From positions 62,001 to 126,000 of the forward strand of contig JAODTK010005756.1 of NCBI GenBank assembly GCA_026419785.1: a DNA stretch of 64,000 nt. Direction: 5' to 3'. The notes under the pieces were generated by a model, which saw only the letters and a list, made by a program, of their open reading frames with translations, had not been told where the DNA came from and searched no databases. The first letter of the stretch is position 1, and each line of letters opens with the position of its first letter. A program made the translations under genes and the position numbers. Of the stretch, positions 1-13,384 are shown in pieces. The stretch comes from Sclerodactyla briareus (lineage: Eukaryota; Echinodermata; Holothuroidea; Dendrochirotida; Sclerodactylidae).

Positions 1-86
1 GAGCTCTATCACATATCCCAAAATTGGCGGTTTTTTTTTTCTGGGGCCTGTAACTCCTAAATAAGCACATTTCAAAACTTGCCCTG

Positions 87-100
87 TGACCTTTTGACCT
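87..100. promoter_or_regulatory. Nuclear-receptor-like direct repeat, spacing 2
   Basis: Two TGACCT half-sites (87-92 and 95-100) are separated by two bases, a DR2 layout on the minus strand. It lies inside a dispersed repeat, so it may be only a repeat sequence. Binding is not shown. Confidence 0.3.
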
Positions 101-663
101 TTCTTTAAGATGTTGTTGGACCACTGAACCCAAAAATTATAATGACAAATCTCTACGAGCACCCTAACTTGCACTCATTCCCATGTTTTACTGGCCATTC
201 AACTAGACTTCGAAAAATTTTTGCGTAATTTATGCAAATGATTCACATTTAAATGACCTTGACAGTGACCTTTACACGGTTTTTAAATTTATCATGAAAA
301 GGAGAACTATTCACCCAGTGTCATGAGGATTCAACCAATATTAAAATATGCATAAATTATGCAATTAGACTAGGTAAATGCGAATTAGTAACATTGGATG
401 ACCTTTGGTGCCCTCGTCCCCACTGTAAAATTCATTGGAACTATAGATACACCATATCCACCGAGTTCCGTCAAAATCCAACGAACTTCGAAAATATCGC
501 AGAAAGTAGGCAAATTAGACTACTTAATTAGCATATATCTGCCAGGGAGGAATCTATCAGTTGTGTATCCGCATAGTTGTTATGTACTCCGAACGAGGCA
601 CACCACGCATCTACCGATCAGAAAATATCTGGTACACAAGCTTTCCAGTCAATTTTCATAAAT

Positions 664-681
664 ATGCAAATTTATGCAAAT
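664..681 (+). promoter_or_regulatory. Paired octamer motifs
   Basis: Two perfect ATGCAAAT octamers (664-671 and 674-681), the classical POU-family site, have starts exactly 10 bp apart, about one helical turn. They lie inside repeat copy A. Related octamers occur in the repeats near 19385, 50092, 54680 and 54805, so they look repeat-borne. Confidence 0.35.
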
Positions 682-895
682 GAGTATAGTCTTTCGGGAC
701 GAAAGTGGATGCACATCGGCAACTCTTCACGGCGCACGTCCACAAAAAGGTCCCAGCATAACGGCTTTCACGGTTCAGAGATATCGAAACTAACCGCACA
801 TAAACCGACCAACAGACAGACCGACAGACAGCCACCACCACAACAAAGTGACCACTATGTCTCTCCCTTAACAAAGTTCAGGCGAGACAAAAAGC

Positions 896-3091
896 CTCTT
901 CCAGCTTCGAAAAAGAGTTGAATCATTGTCTGATTTGGAGCTTTTATCACATCCATGCATCAATGGACAATTTTGTCATGTGGGCCCCGAAGATTTGGAG
1001 GGCGCTGAAGCACTCCAAACCATCTCCCACCCCCACACTACCTCGCCGACAACCTCTTCACGTTGGCTCGGACCCGTTCCGGCACAAATCAAAGGGGAAT
1101 ACAAACCCTCACAAACGAATTATTTTGAACTGCTCCAATTGTTGTAAAGGTACGATCCGCAAGAGTACTTGCTCGAATACATTGCGCCCGGGGTACAAAG
1201 GAACTGTCGAAAGTCCTCTGCTTGGGTTCCTACTTGGTATTCCCTAAATAGGTCTATGTTGGGGTTAAGGACGGTTGGTAGTTTGTAGCAGGACCCTATA
1301 GTGTAATAGATTGTAGTAGACTTACATATTCTTCCTACATTCAAATGCAATTCAGCCATCGCATGGCGCGTAAGGCAAGAAAAACTTCCTCATGAGTGGC
1401 CAAAGAAGGAAACAGTTTTAGGCCATATTTTCAGTGTTCGATATGACTACTTGGGTGAGAGCAAACATACTCTGCCGGAATCTCAGACACAGTTGCGTGG
1501 AATCATGCAGCGAGGTTACTATATACTGTGTGCAAAGCGCGCAAACTTCGCAGTGCTTTTTCGACATTGACGAAATTGCATGTATTTTAGCGCAAAAGTC
1601 AGGCAATCTGCCGACCCTGGGGACACCGGAGTCTTTGAATGCATAGAATGCACAGTCTCTCTTGTATTACGAGTTGCGGCATCGTAAGTTGAAATTTCTT
1701 TTACCCACGTTATTTATGAAGTTGAAAGTTGATTGGAATTATGTTCATCGGTAAGTCAGAGTGACCAACTTGTAGTTGAGTCTTCTACTAAACTTGATCA
1801 GGTTGGCACAGGTCTGAATTCGGAATGGCAACTGCGCCGCCACTGAGCGCAAATCTCTACGGCAATTATTCTTCAAGCTATAAAGGATTAGCCGTGGGAG
1901 CTCACAAGCTGTGAACAGTTATTTGGAACGAATGAATAAGTTCCACCAAATTTTAATAGCGATAGATTTTCTTCTTTAGGTCAGGTGGAACTTCGGCCCT
2001 ATCTATCTTCAACAAAATCTATGGGAAATTATTGTCACCTAAACAGACGCAAATCTGTGATGAGGAAAATCAAACCCGATCAACACCCCTGAAATCTATA
2101 GAGACCCTTAGGAGTTACCATCTGTGTTAAAATAATGCTGGCCAACCTTCATGATATCCATCAGAGGAGAAGATTTTTCTTGTCCAATGGACCACATTCC
2201 TGTCTATATGACCACCTCTCAAGCCCTTCATGTGTGATCATTGTGTCCAATGTCAATTGTGGTTTACCAAACACAGTATGAGAGATAGTAATATGAACCG
2301 AATATGGAGATATATATGGAGACCTGAAAAAATTATCATCAATGAGACATTGTATTTTAAATTTATGACTAAAATTCATCCTCGTAGACATGGCGGTATA
2401 CTGTCTCTAACCACTAACAAAAATTGCAGACGGAATAATTGAATAGATGAACTCGGAGGGGATTTTTCACAATAGCTTATCGTGGGCAAACCACATGCCT
2501 TACAAATATAACAAATAGACAGATTTTGAATTGTTCATTCATAACGGTTAAATTATTTTATTAAATATATGTATACATTATTGAAATATTTTGGTCATTA
2601 ATCCTCAGCCCACTAAATTTAAATGGGTGGAGATTTGACCTCTTGTGCATGGAAAACTATAGGCAGACTATGAGTCTAGTGAAATCGCCCGATAGACGCG
2701 CGTTATAGATATGCAATCTATGAATTTCGAATGGCAAATTTTGAGTTCTGGAAAATAAAAGTATGGACATAGCATTTTCGTCCCAAACTTTTTTTTGTTT
2801 CTATCGCATCAAATCATGTCATATCACACTTCATATCAAGTCTTGATAACAGGTCATTTTCGTATCCGCTAATGCAATCCTTGCTATGCATGACGTCACC
2901 TACTGAATGGGTGCAGTTTGTCGAATGAACTAAAAATTCATGAATATATGTAAACATATGCTAAGAAACAACGGAATATAATGCTCAAAGTGAGAAGATA
3001 ATCAAAGTTACGAGTTTCTTCGAACTGGTGTTGGAACGTGTTAGAATATATATATATTAATCTTTAGGTATACACACGAGAGAAGATGATT
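896..3091. other. Non-coding stretch without recognised genes
   Basis: Open frames are short and share no recognisable family motif. There is AT-rich simple sequence near 2540-2580 and 3045-3062. One perfect TGACGTCA palindrome lies at 2891-2898 and is listed separately. I see nothing else. Confidence 0.6.
2891..2898. promoter_or_regulatory. CRE palindrome (TGACGTCA)
   Basis: Perfect cAMP-response-element palindrome, the first of five in the window (others at 5651, 27776, 27995 and 31368). No gene is recognised next to it, so function is unknown. Confidence 0.3.
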
Positions 3092-5105
3092 AAAACAAGA
3101 GCCACCAATTGTGACTGTAGCTCAACCGCACAAATGTACGAGAAGGATGTACAGTTATGTGTAAATGCTCAAGATCAAGAGGCAAGAAGGCAGTTCACCA
3201 GCATGGCTCATGTGTCCTTATAATAAACTTTGACAATGACCTTTCATTGGCCAAAAATGTCTAGCAGTCAATAAACATGTTACTCACTTAGTGAACATCC
3301 ATCGAAGAAGCCCCAATTGATGAGAGAAAGAGGGCACATTGCACACAATGACGTTTAGGACGCCCCTTCAATGACCTAGACAGTGACCTTCACAAGTTAC
3401 AAAAGTCAATGAACATGGGGTGCGAATTGCGTCAACATCCATCAAAGAATGCCTGTGTTGATTCTTTTCATCAGAAGTTACTGCTTCAATTTTACCGATA
3501 CTATTTGATGTTGTATCCAAATCTGCAAACAAGCTGAAAAGAAAACATTATGACACAGATTTGTAGGAGATACATTTATACATAATGCCCTTGACCTTTG
3601 ACCCTGAACTTCACTAGTCAAACATGTCTCATGGGTTCGATAACAATGTGTCCAGTTTGGTTTGACATCCGTCACAGAATGACTGAATTGGGGGCCAAAA
3701 AGCCAATTGTTGACGCACTGGATATAGAGTAAATAGGCTGTCTTTGTAGGGCCAAGTGGGTCCTTGGTGGACTAAGAATTCTTGGAAAAAGCCAATGGTA
3801 ATGACTATTCAATCATATGATCAAGCATCAACACTGTGGGAGGAGAAGACAGAAGAAACCATTTTGCGTGATTGCACGTGATAGCCTCGGGCCCAAACGG
3901 CCTCAAGTTCAAAGTTCCTGAGGACCCTAAAGGTACGGCTACTCAGCACTGACTTCATGCACGACATTCAAACTTGTCTAAGCATTTGCATATTTCCACA
4001 TGGTGGGCCCTCAGACCCACACTAGGCCTCGGGTCATAATCCCTGGGCCACCCTGAAGGTATGGCCTATTAGACTATTATTAAGGACCAAACATCAGCCT
4101 GGTGCAACTAGATGTGTAGGAGATAGAAATTTAACAGTATTATTATAATGTAAAAAGTACGTCTATTAGGCCCTCATTATGACTGAAAATCAGCACTGTG
4201 AAACAATTGTGGAGATACAGGTTTTGCGGATTTCACATATAGGCCTCCGGCCAAACTGGGCCCTGGGGCCCCCAAAATCTCTGAACAACCCCAATGGTCC
4301 TCACCCCAAGGAGCATTACATGTAACTATGAAGGAACCCAATTGAAGGTGTAGAGAGGAGATGTTAGAGAGGAGAGAGGATTTCAAGCACCTTGTTGTGA
4401 AATATCGTTATTAAAGGGCCCTCGGGCCCAAGTCGGGCCTTGGAACAAAAATCGCCACCCCAAAGGGTACGTCAAATACCGACCATCGATATGATGACCA
4501 TCAGCCTGTGCAAACAGAAATTTGCAGGAAGATACAAGATTTTTGCGATTATACAGCACATGAGGAGCCATCTATGGCCAAAACTGGGCCTGGCCCAAAA
4601 TTCCTAAAAAGCCTCAATGGACCTCTACACAAGGAAAGTTACATGTAACTTTGAGAAAATTAATTGCAGCTGGTGGAGGAGATGCCATTTCAAGTACATT
4701 GGTTTGCATTTCATACACGGGCCCTCGGGCCCACGTGGGACTTGGACCAAATCTTCCTGAACACCCTGAAAGTACTGCTAATAGACCATCATTATGACTG
4801 AACATCAGCACTGTGCACCAAAATTTGTAGGAGAAGTGAGTTTGAGTTTTCCACTTATATGGCCCATTGCTGCCCTTTAGTGCCATTAGACCTGACCTTT
4901 AGGTGGTCAACGCATGGCCATCAGTCAACTAAAAGTGTGACCGAGTCTGGTCGGATTATCGAAGCACGAACATTTTGTGGCCAAAACGCAAACGTTACAG
5001 ACTGGATAGATACTGGAAGTTTACAGACTGGAATACTACTATGGGTATTATCCAGTTTTTATGGTCGTCTGACCAAGCAATCAGGCGGTTGCCAGTGGTG
5101 CCAGT
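3092..5105 (+). repeat. 145-bp-period dispersed repeat (copy 1)
   Basis: Begins with AAAACAAGAG (3092-3101) and a leader shared with the copy at 22881 (CACAAATGTACGAGAAGGATG-like, diverged). The leader is followed by TGACCT-rich sequence and then repeated modules. Each module has a GGGCCC-type box (near 3870, 4001, 4245, 4415, 4580 and 4720), then CCTGAACACCC, a GGTAC word, ATTATGACTGAACATCAGCA, and a GTAGGAGA or ATTACATGTAACT segment. The right end (about 4900-5030) keeps the tail sequence GTTACAGACTGGATAGATA but lacks the long GATA array seen in copies 2 and 3, so it is probably truncated or the array has contracted. No coding capacity. Confidence 0.8.
3592..3604. promoter_or_regulatory. 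Nuclear-receptor-like direct repeat, spacing 1
   Basis: TGACCT, one base, then TGACCC gives a DR1 arrangement inside repeat copy 1. The equivalent part of copy 3 has a similar DR1 at 49983-49995. Repeat-borne; binding unknown. Confidence 0.3.
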
Positions 5106-8100
5106 GGCTCTGAGTGGAGTATGAATATAAGACGTTTGAAAGCACTTGGAACACCGAAATATTAATCAGTAATTGCGCATGTCGCATTCAAAGGCGTAAA
5201 CCAATTTAGAATCATTGGGGTCCACTGCCATGACAAGACGCTATTTCAACAAAAACATAAGGAAGTATGCCCGATATCTTATTAAGACAGCCGGATGTTA
5301 CAATACAATTTTCATGAGACGCCTAAAGTCATTGGCCAAAATTAGATTTCGGTATATATCTTCCTTGGTAGCTTAAATGTTTTGAATGAATTTTCAGATG
5401 CTTTAAGGAACAACTGCAGGATGATGTTAAGAAAGGGCTGTTATAATAGCTGGATGATTGAAAACTGAAGGGTTCAATCAGGACGGGAGTTCATACGACT
5501 TCCCGATGGGAAGAGGATGCCGTAGTGGGTTGGTAGGTGGTGAGGGTTACTTTGGTGAGAGAAAGAACAACAGAACTTCTGCTAAATGTGACTTATTCAA
5601 CAAATGAAACAATGGAATACTTAACATAATTTCCCGTGTGTCCACGTGTGTGACGTCATGCGATGATGCGAATGTGATTCTCCAATTCTCTGCGAATGGC
5701 CCAACCGTGAAGGCAATAACTCACATAGGAACATCTGTATCCGAGCCGGATTGTCCTTTAACGAGCTGGCAAGCATAAACATGTGAACAATCCCATGCCG
5801 AAGACTGTGAAACATATCACCCATCACTGTCGGCCAGATGTTATTGGGGAATAAGCCTTCGGATTTCTCACGTGTAGTAAACAGCGACACCAAAATTTCA
5901 CATCTGATGTGCAACGCCTCATACAAAGGAAAAAATAATGTTAAACCTGTGCTACGAATATTGCAATATTGGCATGTATGTAATCAACTATGTGGTACTT
6001 TTGTATAAGAAAACAGAAGCTTGGCATAATGATGAGGTATCAGGCAACTTTAAAAGGCCGTTTGAAAATGACATGCCATAGGTTGGCTCTGAAAATAGTG
6101 CGGATTTGCGTTTAAATTCTTCCAAATTTTGCAAACTACACATGATGTTGAAAGTCTGTTGCATCCAACTATAAATAGAGAGTTGTGCACGACGCTTGAG
6201 GAATATTGATGCCCCAATTTGAACTAACATTGTGGAATATTGGGAATCCTCACAACCTTATACAGGCCGAATAATGTTATTTGAAATTAGGAATGCAAGT
6301 ATTGCAGATGTGTTTTTGTATGTATAAATAATGTAAATTGCTATGGTAGTCTCACATGATGGTGTATGCAGTAGCACACATGCATATTAGGTAAACAAAC
6401 ATCAAGAAAACTTATTATTACCAAATAGTAAGTTAGAATGAGTGGTGTATGATTTACTCTAATTGGTTTGACAGTTCAATAATCATTGGGTCGTTGAGCG
6501 CTAGTGCACGACTTGGACGAGGCAGTTCCGGATTCAAACTGGAACAATCGACTCTTAGAGAGAAACCTAATAGCCAACGAACCGTTTGTTATGTATCTGA
6601 TATGATTTGTTTTATAATGCCTTCAGTCAAGTAAGTTTACTGAATTCTATAACATACCAGTAAATGTAGTCGTCCAAATTAACGGCATTGCCCTCCACGC
6701 AAAAACGCATCACCCCACTATACGAACACACCATTTAAACTCATTTTACACGGAATGTTTTTTTTTCTTCTTAGGTTAGCCCATAATATTTGTATAACAA
6801 ACTTACCCATAACCAAATGAATTGACTTATTCCTGTTCACGAGAGATATGGAATTTTCCCAAATGCGTGCATTTGAGACGACACAAGAATGCTATCTCTG
6901 TATAAAAATACTGTATTTTGGTTAACTCAATCTGACTTTTGAAATGCATTTTGTGACACATCATTGTCGTAATTAGTAAATTTGTCTTGAAACAGTTTGG
7001 AATTCTGGCAACGCGAGATGCCAGAGCCAGCCTTCCGGTATTAGATATATCTATTTATCCTTATTACACATCCCAACCAAATGATATAATTGCCAGTACC
7101 GTCAGGGAGCCTCCCAGAGGATACCAGGACTGTAATTTGGATTTACGTATTCTATAAACATTTTTTTTTTTCAGTGCGGTGTCAAGGTCAACTTTGAATC
7201 CTTCTCCTTAGCGTCTGCATATCCATTTATTTCCCCAACGGCGTCTCTTGTATGACTTGAAGAAACATTCTCAGGCTATAAATCATACGTCTCCTCCTGA
7301 TAGCTTCTCTCGCACCGATTGCCTTGCGCCTACTCATTTCACAGTCCCTATTTCTCTCTTCGGTTTCTGGTAGTCGGATCTTATCACGAGAAATCTCGAT
7401 TCGAAATGAGTTCTGGATATCTCTTCATAACCTTACCTCGTTCGCGCCCTCGTTCCCGAAAACCCGCCTACATTTCGCTTGTTTTCATTTACAGATATTC
7501 GGTCTGTCTCAAAATCTATGAATTATCGGAGTTCAACGCTCAGCAAGGTATGATTCCACCAAGGCCAACTGTCAGGGGACAGACCTTCATTCCAAAACTT
7601 GAAATCGTCTAAATTTGCAGTAATTTCTGCCGGCATTACCGAGGGACGAACGCGTCGCTGTGGCTCACACTTAGCACATGCCTGCGTAAGTGAGAGGTGT
7701 CATTAATGGTTTGGATATAGTTATGGTTTGGTTTTATACATATGCCAATTTTTTCTCGCTTCAGTCTCCATGACCGTATGACATCATCCGCCCTACATTA
7801 TTGGCTTTTGACAAGAAATTTAGGGAATTCAGATTTCAATGTATCTGATCAGAGTATGGGGCCTGTAAAGAAGTCAGTGACTAAATATGCCTAATGTCCG
7901 AACGGAAGGTGTTCATACTTACCGTTTCCCCCACTCATGGCCATCCCATATATATGCCACACATCACTAAGGGCATCTCTGTGGGATTATCATTGAGATA
8001 ATCTCCATTCAATTTATTTACATTAATTCTCTTGTTAAACTGTTGTTATTATTCTTAGCATGGGAAGTGCTAACTTCCTGGGAACAGTTGGGTCTTCGAA

Positions 8101-9200
8101 CCGCTATCTGTCAAGGTATTCAGTTCATTTCGAATATCCCGATCTAATGGTCGAAATAGAGGGATTTGCTCATTAGCAGATCATACATTGATACCAACAG
8201 AATCTGAAAGCATAATCGAGTTGGCTCTAGTTTGTAAGGGTTAATCTTTTACACACAAAACGACATTCAGCAGTCCGTGGTTAATCATACAGAGTTTTTC
8301 CAAAATAAGAATAAATTAAAATTCCCCATAAATTATGCAAACTGACAGATTACATCACTTCCACTAACCCTTTCTGTAACTTCGAATAGGCTGCTAAAAT
8401 ATCTCAGGACAAGACCACTTCCTGGAAAATCGCATAACAAACATGGAAATTTGAATAAATAAATAAACGAACGTCTCTATAGCTGTATAGTCTGCCAGTG
8501 ACTCCGAATCTATATTTGAATTTCTCGGGTCTAGAGGCAAATCACATTCACGGAGTATTTTTTAACCGTTTCTGTGTATGGGGTGGCTGATATTTTTTTC
8601 AGTGTTTTTTTTTTTAAACTTTTTTTCTCGTCGCATATAAGCAATGTACATTTATTATTTAAATGTTGTCACTATTCACAAAAGGCAAGGTTTTTCCTCC
8701 TCTATATACACTTGTTATTTACAGAGATAAAACAGTATCGTCAACAAACAAATCTAGAACGTTACAATAGACGTTAGAAAATGAACATAGGGGAATTGAA
8801 ATCAACCCAAATTTTCTTGAATTTAAACCTTGACCATCTCTTGTAATCAACCAAAATACGAAACTGATCATAGCTCTGAGGTATCTCTACATGTTTCGAG
8901 GCTTCACCACACAACTTGACATGCATGTCCACTATATCTATTGAAGGTTTCTATCACTCAGTATAAGAATCACAAACACCTCCTGTTGGAGGAGCAGCCC
9001 TGAGCACTTTAATTGATCAAACAGGAACATGACATGTCGGATATGGACGTCTGCCGAGGTCTATAAGCTGCGTGAGGGTCCTGGGCTCTTTAAAATCCCG
9101 GAAAAATGGTCTTGATCAAACATTCGAGGGTACCAGTTTGAACCAGTCTTAAAAGAAAATATTTACCTTACACAGAATGGGGTGGACTAAACCACACGAA
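5106..9200. other. Non-coding stretch without recognised genes
   Basis: A CRE palindrome (TGACGTCA) lies at 5651-5658. A minus-strand open frame over about 5621-5926 is considered and rejected below. Otherwise this is AT-rich sequence with T-runs (6758-6771, 7160-7172, 8606-8615), no repeated unit I can align, and no recognisable protein motif. Confidence 0.6.
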
Positions 9201-9282
9201 TTGTCAGCTGGATTGGGCCCGCCAAACGCGCACATTTTTGGGCCCTCTCCTAGGCGTCTGGCGGGCCCACTCCAACTGACAT
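9201..9282 (+). repeat. 82-nt GC-rich inverted repeat (hairpin)
   Basis: Left arm 9201-9229 and right arm 9254-9282 are reverse complements at 25 of 29 positions. The core arm is TGGGCCCGCCA and the loop is 24 nt (9230-9253). Looser similarity continues outward for a few bases. The GC-rich stem stands out against the AT-rich surroundings. The size suits a microRNA precursor, but it equally suits a foldback element or a fragment of a GGGCCC-containing repeat. The near-symmetric stem has mismatches rather than bulges. Transcription is unknown. Confidence 0.7.
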
Positions 9283-10184
9283 CTCGTCACATAGTCTCAA
9301 ATGTTTCGTTGACTTCATTTCTTAACGATTGATTGGTATAATTTCACGTAAAATAACCTTAACCTACCATAGACCGATACTATATACTCTCTACAGGGCA
9401 GCGGGTGGCTTACGTTCAGCAATATATTCATGTATTTGTATTTCGGTGACCAATATTCTGATATTGTTTGGTACACAACTTTTTTGGTGTTTTCACTGTT
9501 TTGGTGCACTTTTGTCATTCTGAAGAATGTCCGTCAATCTCAACCTATTGTTTGAAATCTTCCCTCCTGTTCTAGAGATGGAAGAGACTGAATAAACGAA
9601 CGAATGAATGATAATGAATAAAGAATCAATTCAAAATGCAGAATTTTAAAGGAAAATAGCATCACTCAAGGCCGTTACAAGCGAACGCACGTACGGGAAT
9701 AACGAGTAGGTTCTCGAATCGCTAGTCTCACCTGTTTCACGTTCAATGGTTGTTGTTGTTGTTGTTGTTTTTGTTGTTGTTGTTGTTGTTAAAGTGTTAA
9801 ACAAGAGGGCAATCCCTGGAGTTGCATATCTCATCGTCATCCATGAAAATTCAGTCTTCAGAAGTTCAGAACCTTCAGAAAATTATACTGCATGAAATCG
9901 CCTGGGATAGCTGTCTAAACATGCAGTTGGTGCAATATAAGTGATCAGTGGAAGCAAACGGTCTATATTCTGGTGTGAGCTTTCTTGGTCAAGTCTTCCA
10001 GGACTAGTTAGGTTTAAAATTGAAGTCTTCGAGGTTGTCAGACTCCTTCAGATCGGCTGGGAGAAGATCCATTCCGGGATAGTGAATGGGTACAGCGAAT
10101 ATTTTTAGTAGTCATTCTCCAAATATTTGCAAATTTTATATCATCAGGTTAATTTCTTCCCGGGGTTTCTCGGCCGACGATGAG
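9283..10184. other. Non-coding stretch with a TGT trinucleotide repeat
   Basis: Contains a (TTG)n microsatellite at about 9748-9790, interrupted once by TTTTT. I see no gene or other repeat. Confidence 0.6.
9748..9790 (+). repeat. (TTG)n microsatellite
   Basis: About 14 GTT/TTG units with one interruption, directly visible. The apparent minus-strand poly-Thr frame across it is an artefact of the repeat. Confidence 0.95.
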
Positions 10185-10230
10185 TGGGGAAGGGATGGGG
10201 GAGGGGGTTGTTGGTGGAGTGGGGGGGGGG
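10185..10230 (+). other. G-rich tract, possible G-quadruplex
   Basis: Runs of 4, 3, 5, 5 and 10 G separated by short spacers on the plus strand satisfy the usual four-run quadruplex pattern. Folding is not shown. Confidence 0.5.
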
Positions 10231-13200
10231 ATGATCTCTAACTTTATCATGGTTATGAGAGCGTCATAAAAAGCAGGCTTCCCTGTACTTAGATTCTAGA
10301 TTATTCAATTTATTCCCAACTTTACTGGATTTGGGGGGGCAAGTTCCACGATATCTTCTTGCTTTTCCCGTCTTCCATTTCTCGTTCTTGAGCCTTTCAT
10401 TTGACCTCCGGACTGTGCTGTCAATTTGTATCTTCTCTCGAGGAATAACACTGACTAAAGCAGCTCACCACCTTTACACCTGATGTACATCCGCCAGGTG
10501 TTCCCCTTCAAAAAAAAAAAATAGACCCATAATATTTTCGCTTTTTGGCCAAATTGGGGGTTTAGCCTCCTTAGCTGGATCCATTCTGCCTTATTCGTCA
10601 GAACACATTTGTCTGTGCAGTTTGTATACATCTACATGAATCTGGCTGCCGTTTCCAAAATATTTCCTGTCATTAGTATTTAGATTCATCCTGTGACAGC
10701 AGGTCTAAAAGTTTCGCTAACTTCAAGCAACTTCAAGCAGTAATCAGCGCGAAACATCACTGGTCAGGACTCCAGACTGAGTATGGAAATTTAGAGAAGC
10801 CATGCTGGGTTGGTTGTTCGCTTCAAAACGGAGGGTGGAGTATACCTGGTAATAACTTGCTATGGGCTCAGAAAAAAGGGTGTGAACTGTAGATACCAGT
10901 GCCATTTTTAGCCAATGCAGTATTTGACTAGGGGAAAACACTCAATGTGGAGTTCAACTAACTTAGGCTAGGCCTATATAGGCTATAGTATACTCGTTAT
11001 AGCTTAGGCCTGGGCTAGTTTGACTGTTGCTCGGAGAGGTAAATTCACACTGATAGCTGTAACATCAGGCCAAGGCTAGGCTAAAATGGCATGATTGTAT
11101 AATGTATGGATATGTTTACCTGGATGTATGAGATCAATGTTAGGAATTAGGGGTGGGGTTTGGGTTAGATTCCAATTCCAGAATCTCAAATCTTTTTGGT
11201 ACCAACATCTAAACACAATCATCACCAACACCTTTGCGAGTGCACCTCATTGCTGGACCACCCAGTATATATAGGTGAAATGGTAAACTGACTACAATAT
11301 CTCATCTGGACCTTCGGGACCGATGAGATGAAAATGTGGCCTGCAGGCTGACATGCGATTATTTGTCTGTATGATGTAATTACGAGCTTGTTTCCGATTT
11401 GATTTCACATGTTCGGTCCTATTTCCTCCTGCTCAAAATATGATATAAGGTCGAAAAGTGAGGCAGTAGGCCCAAATGAACCTATTTCAGCAGGCCTTTT
11501 AGTGTGGATTAATGACTTCGAGTGAGCCACAGTGGTTGAATGATTAATATTTCTAATATTACAGGTTGGAATGGTTAGGGTCCGATTCCGATGTATACTC
11601 CCAATCTCATCGTTACCAACCCCTAACCTAACCCCTATCCCTCCACTAGCACCCTAACCCTACCACTATCCCTAACCATATGTCTAAGTATCTTCTACAA
11701 TCCATTACACCTCTATATACTGTACATCGTAACTTGCTTGAATTGCCATGGTTCCAGGCGTGGCCTGATATCGATGTGTCACATCCGCTTAGATGCTCCA
11801 GCTATAGGTTTGCCGTGCTCTGATTTTTGATGACGTGTAACTAATCATGGGTATCACTTGCAACATGCTCACGCCTCTACCCTCCCCCATACCCCCCCCC
11901 CCCCCTCACTTACTCAATCATGCCTGGTCCTAGTCGCAGTGAGGGGGTATTTATGAATTTTTTTCTCTCCCAAGGTCCCCAATATTATAATACATTCACT
12001 AGAATAAAGTTGAAATCTGTATTGTGGGACTTTCTGTCTACCATTCAGTCATTCCCTCGCCAGTCCATTTCAAGAAAACAATTTGGCTGACAAATAGTGT
12101 ATTTCTCTCAATAATTCAATTTATTTGCATTTTTGCTTGAATGCAAGGAAACAGTCATATTTGTTACTTATCCCTTGCCTTGTTAGGAAATCTCAAATTA
12201 TTCGGGTATCATTTTTGTAATCACCGACCTTTCCTGAACAACATTTGAGAAATGGGGCAAAATGACTTTTTATACCCCGAATGACCATTTCTACTCCCCT
12301 GAATTCCATTAGTGCTGAGAATCTTTCCAATTTGGGGAGTAAACGTGTCTTTTGTGACTATTTTCGGTGTTTGCAAAATTTGACCATGTTCGGGCCCACC
12401 TCAAAGTGGAGATATTTGCGAAATATAGTGGCTAACTTGCTAGCAGATAGTACATTAGAATCTAAACCTCGTAGCGGAGGCTGTAGTTTGCGAGCCCTTG
12501 AGTGTTCAGTAAGATTAAGTGAAAAGGATGTGATAGGACCTAGCTGTTTCCCTTCTCCATCGAAAGTCAATGTACATGGAATACGCAAGCATAGTTTCCT
12601 TTCAAATTCAGGTTGAAATGTTTTCGGCAAAATGGGAAGGACAATGAAGAATATTGAATTCGACGGTACCCATAGCATCACCCCCTCTAAACAATCCCCA
12701 TTCCTGTAGCAGAGGTCTGCCTACTCCCACCTCGGTGCAATCGAAACCTCAAGAACAGCTTGTGGAAGTGACTATGAATATCCAATCAATGAGACGAAAC
12801 CTGTGCATGTGAAAACTCGATGAGGCAAGGGCCTCCATTTGTCGCCTGTCATTATACTGTGAAGAAATTTTACTTCGACGTGACAGAAGTCTTTAATACC
12901 TAAGCACCATGTTTGATTCCCTTTTGACCCCTACCTCTCGCACCGCCTTCGCGCCTTGACCCTTTCGTTACCCCACTCCCAGTCAGTCCTTGTCTCCCTA
13001 TTCTGTGGAACTCTCGTTATCTTCGACCTAACCATTCTCATGTACATCTTACGATATTGGTAAATCATCATACTGACCGTCTTTCATGATCATCTCAATG
13101 ACGCCCGTTCACGGACGAAGTGCGCCATGCTCACCGCCTAAACAGTTTGGGTTAAGACGAGGGCTATTGAGACTAGACAATTCATTTCCATGTGACTTGG

Positions 13201-13384
13201 TTAGTGTAATAAATATGGGGAAAAGGGGCGGGAGGGTATTTGTGAGTGTGAGGTGTCGTTCTAAAGGATTGTTTAGTTCCGAAAGATTGTTCTGCACATG
13301 TTCTTGCCACGTTGAGCTGCCAGTGCCAGTGTACTCTATGACCTTGGCACTATATGTTATCCGTTAACGTAACCCGTAAAAAAT
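10231..13384. other. Non-coding stretch without recognised genes
   Basis: A C-run lies at 11892-11905 and CCCTAA-like words are scattered at 11600-11690, too irregular to be a telomere tract. Between 12281 and 12681 both strands are open for about 110 codons (12281-12616 plus and 12358-12681 minus). Neither translation shows a motif I know, and two opposed open frames suggest base composition or an old repeat rather than a gene. Confidence 0.5.

Larger units (their letters stand above)
1..895 (+). repeat. Dispersed repeat, stem-loop-ended family (copy A)
   Basis: AT-rich repeat with many TGACCT words and ATGCAAAT octamers. It ends in a run of CAGACAGACCGACAGACAG and then a stem-loop at 866-882 (CCTTAAC, AAA, GTTCAGG; 6 of 7 pairs), followed at once by CGAGACAAAAA. 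The same end (stem-loop, then GCGAGACAAAA or GCGAGACAAGAAAA) recurs at 19723-19750 and 24793-24820, which defines a family. The left boundary probably lies outside the window. Short open frames inside it are chance frames. What I see is the repeated terminus. That it is a rolling-circle-type non-autonomous element is inference. Confidence 0.7.

Noticed and set aside
5621..5926. 101-codon minus frame with exon-like composition (FPNNIWPTVMGDMFHSLRHG)
   Set aside because: No ATG, no recognised family, and the splice-like signals around it are weak. Could be an exon but cannot be supported.
11580..11700. CCCTAA-like words suggesting an interstitial telomere
   Set aside because: Only isolated words with irregular spacing, no tandem array.
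12281..12681. Opposed frames of about 110 codons on both strands
   Set aside because: No motif on either strand; low stop density on both strands points to composition rather than coding.
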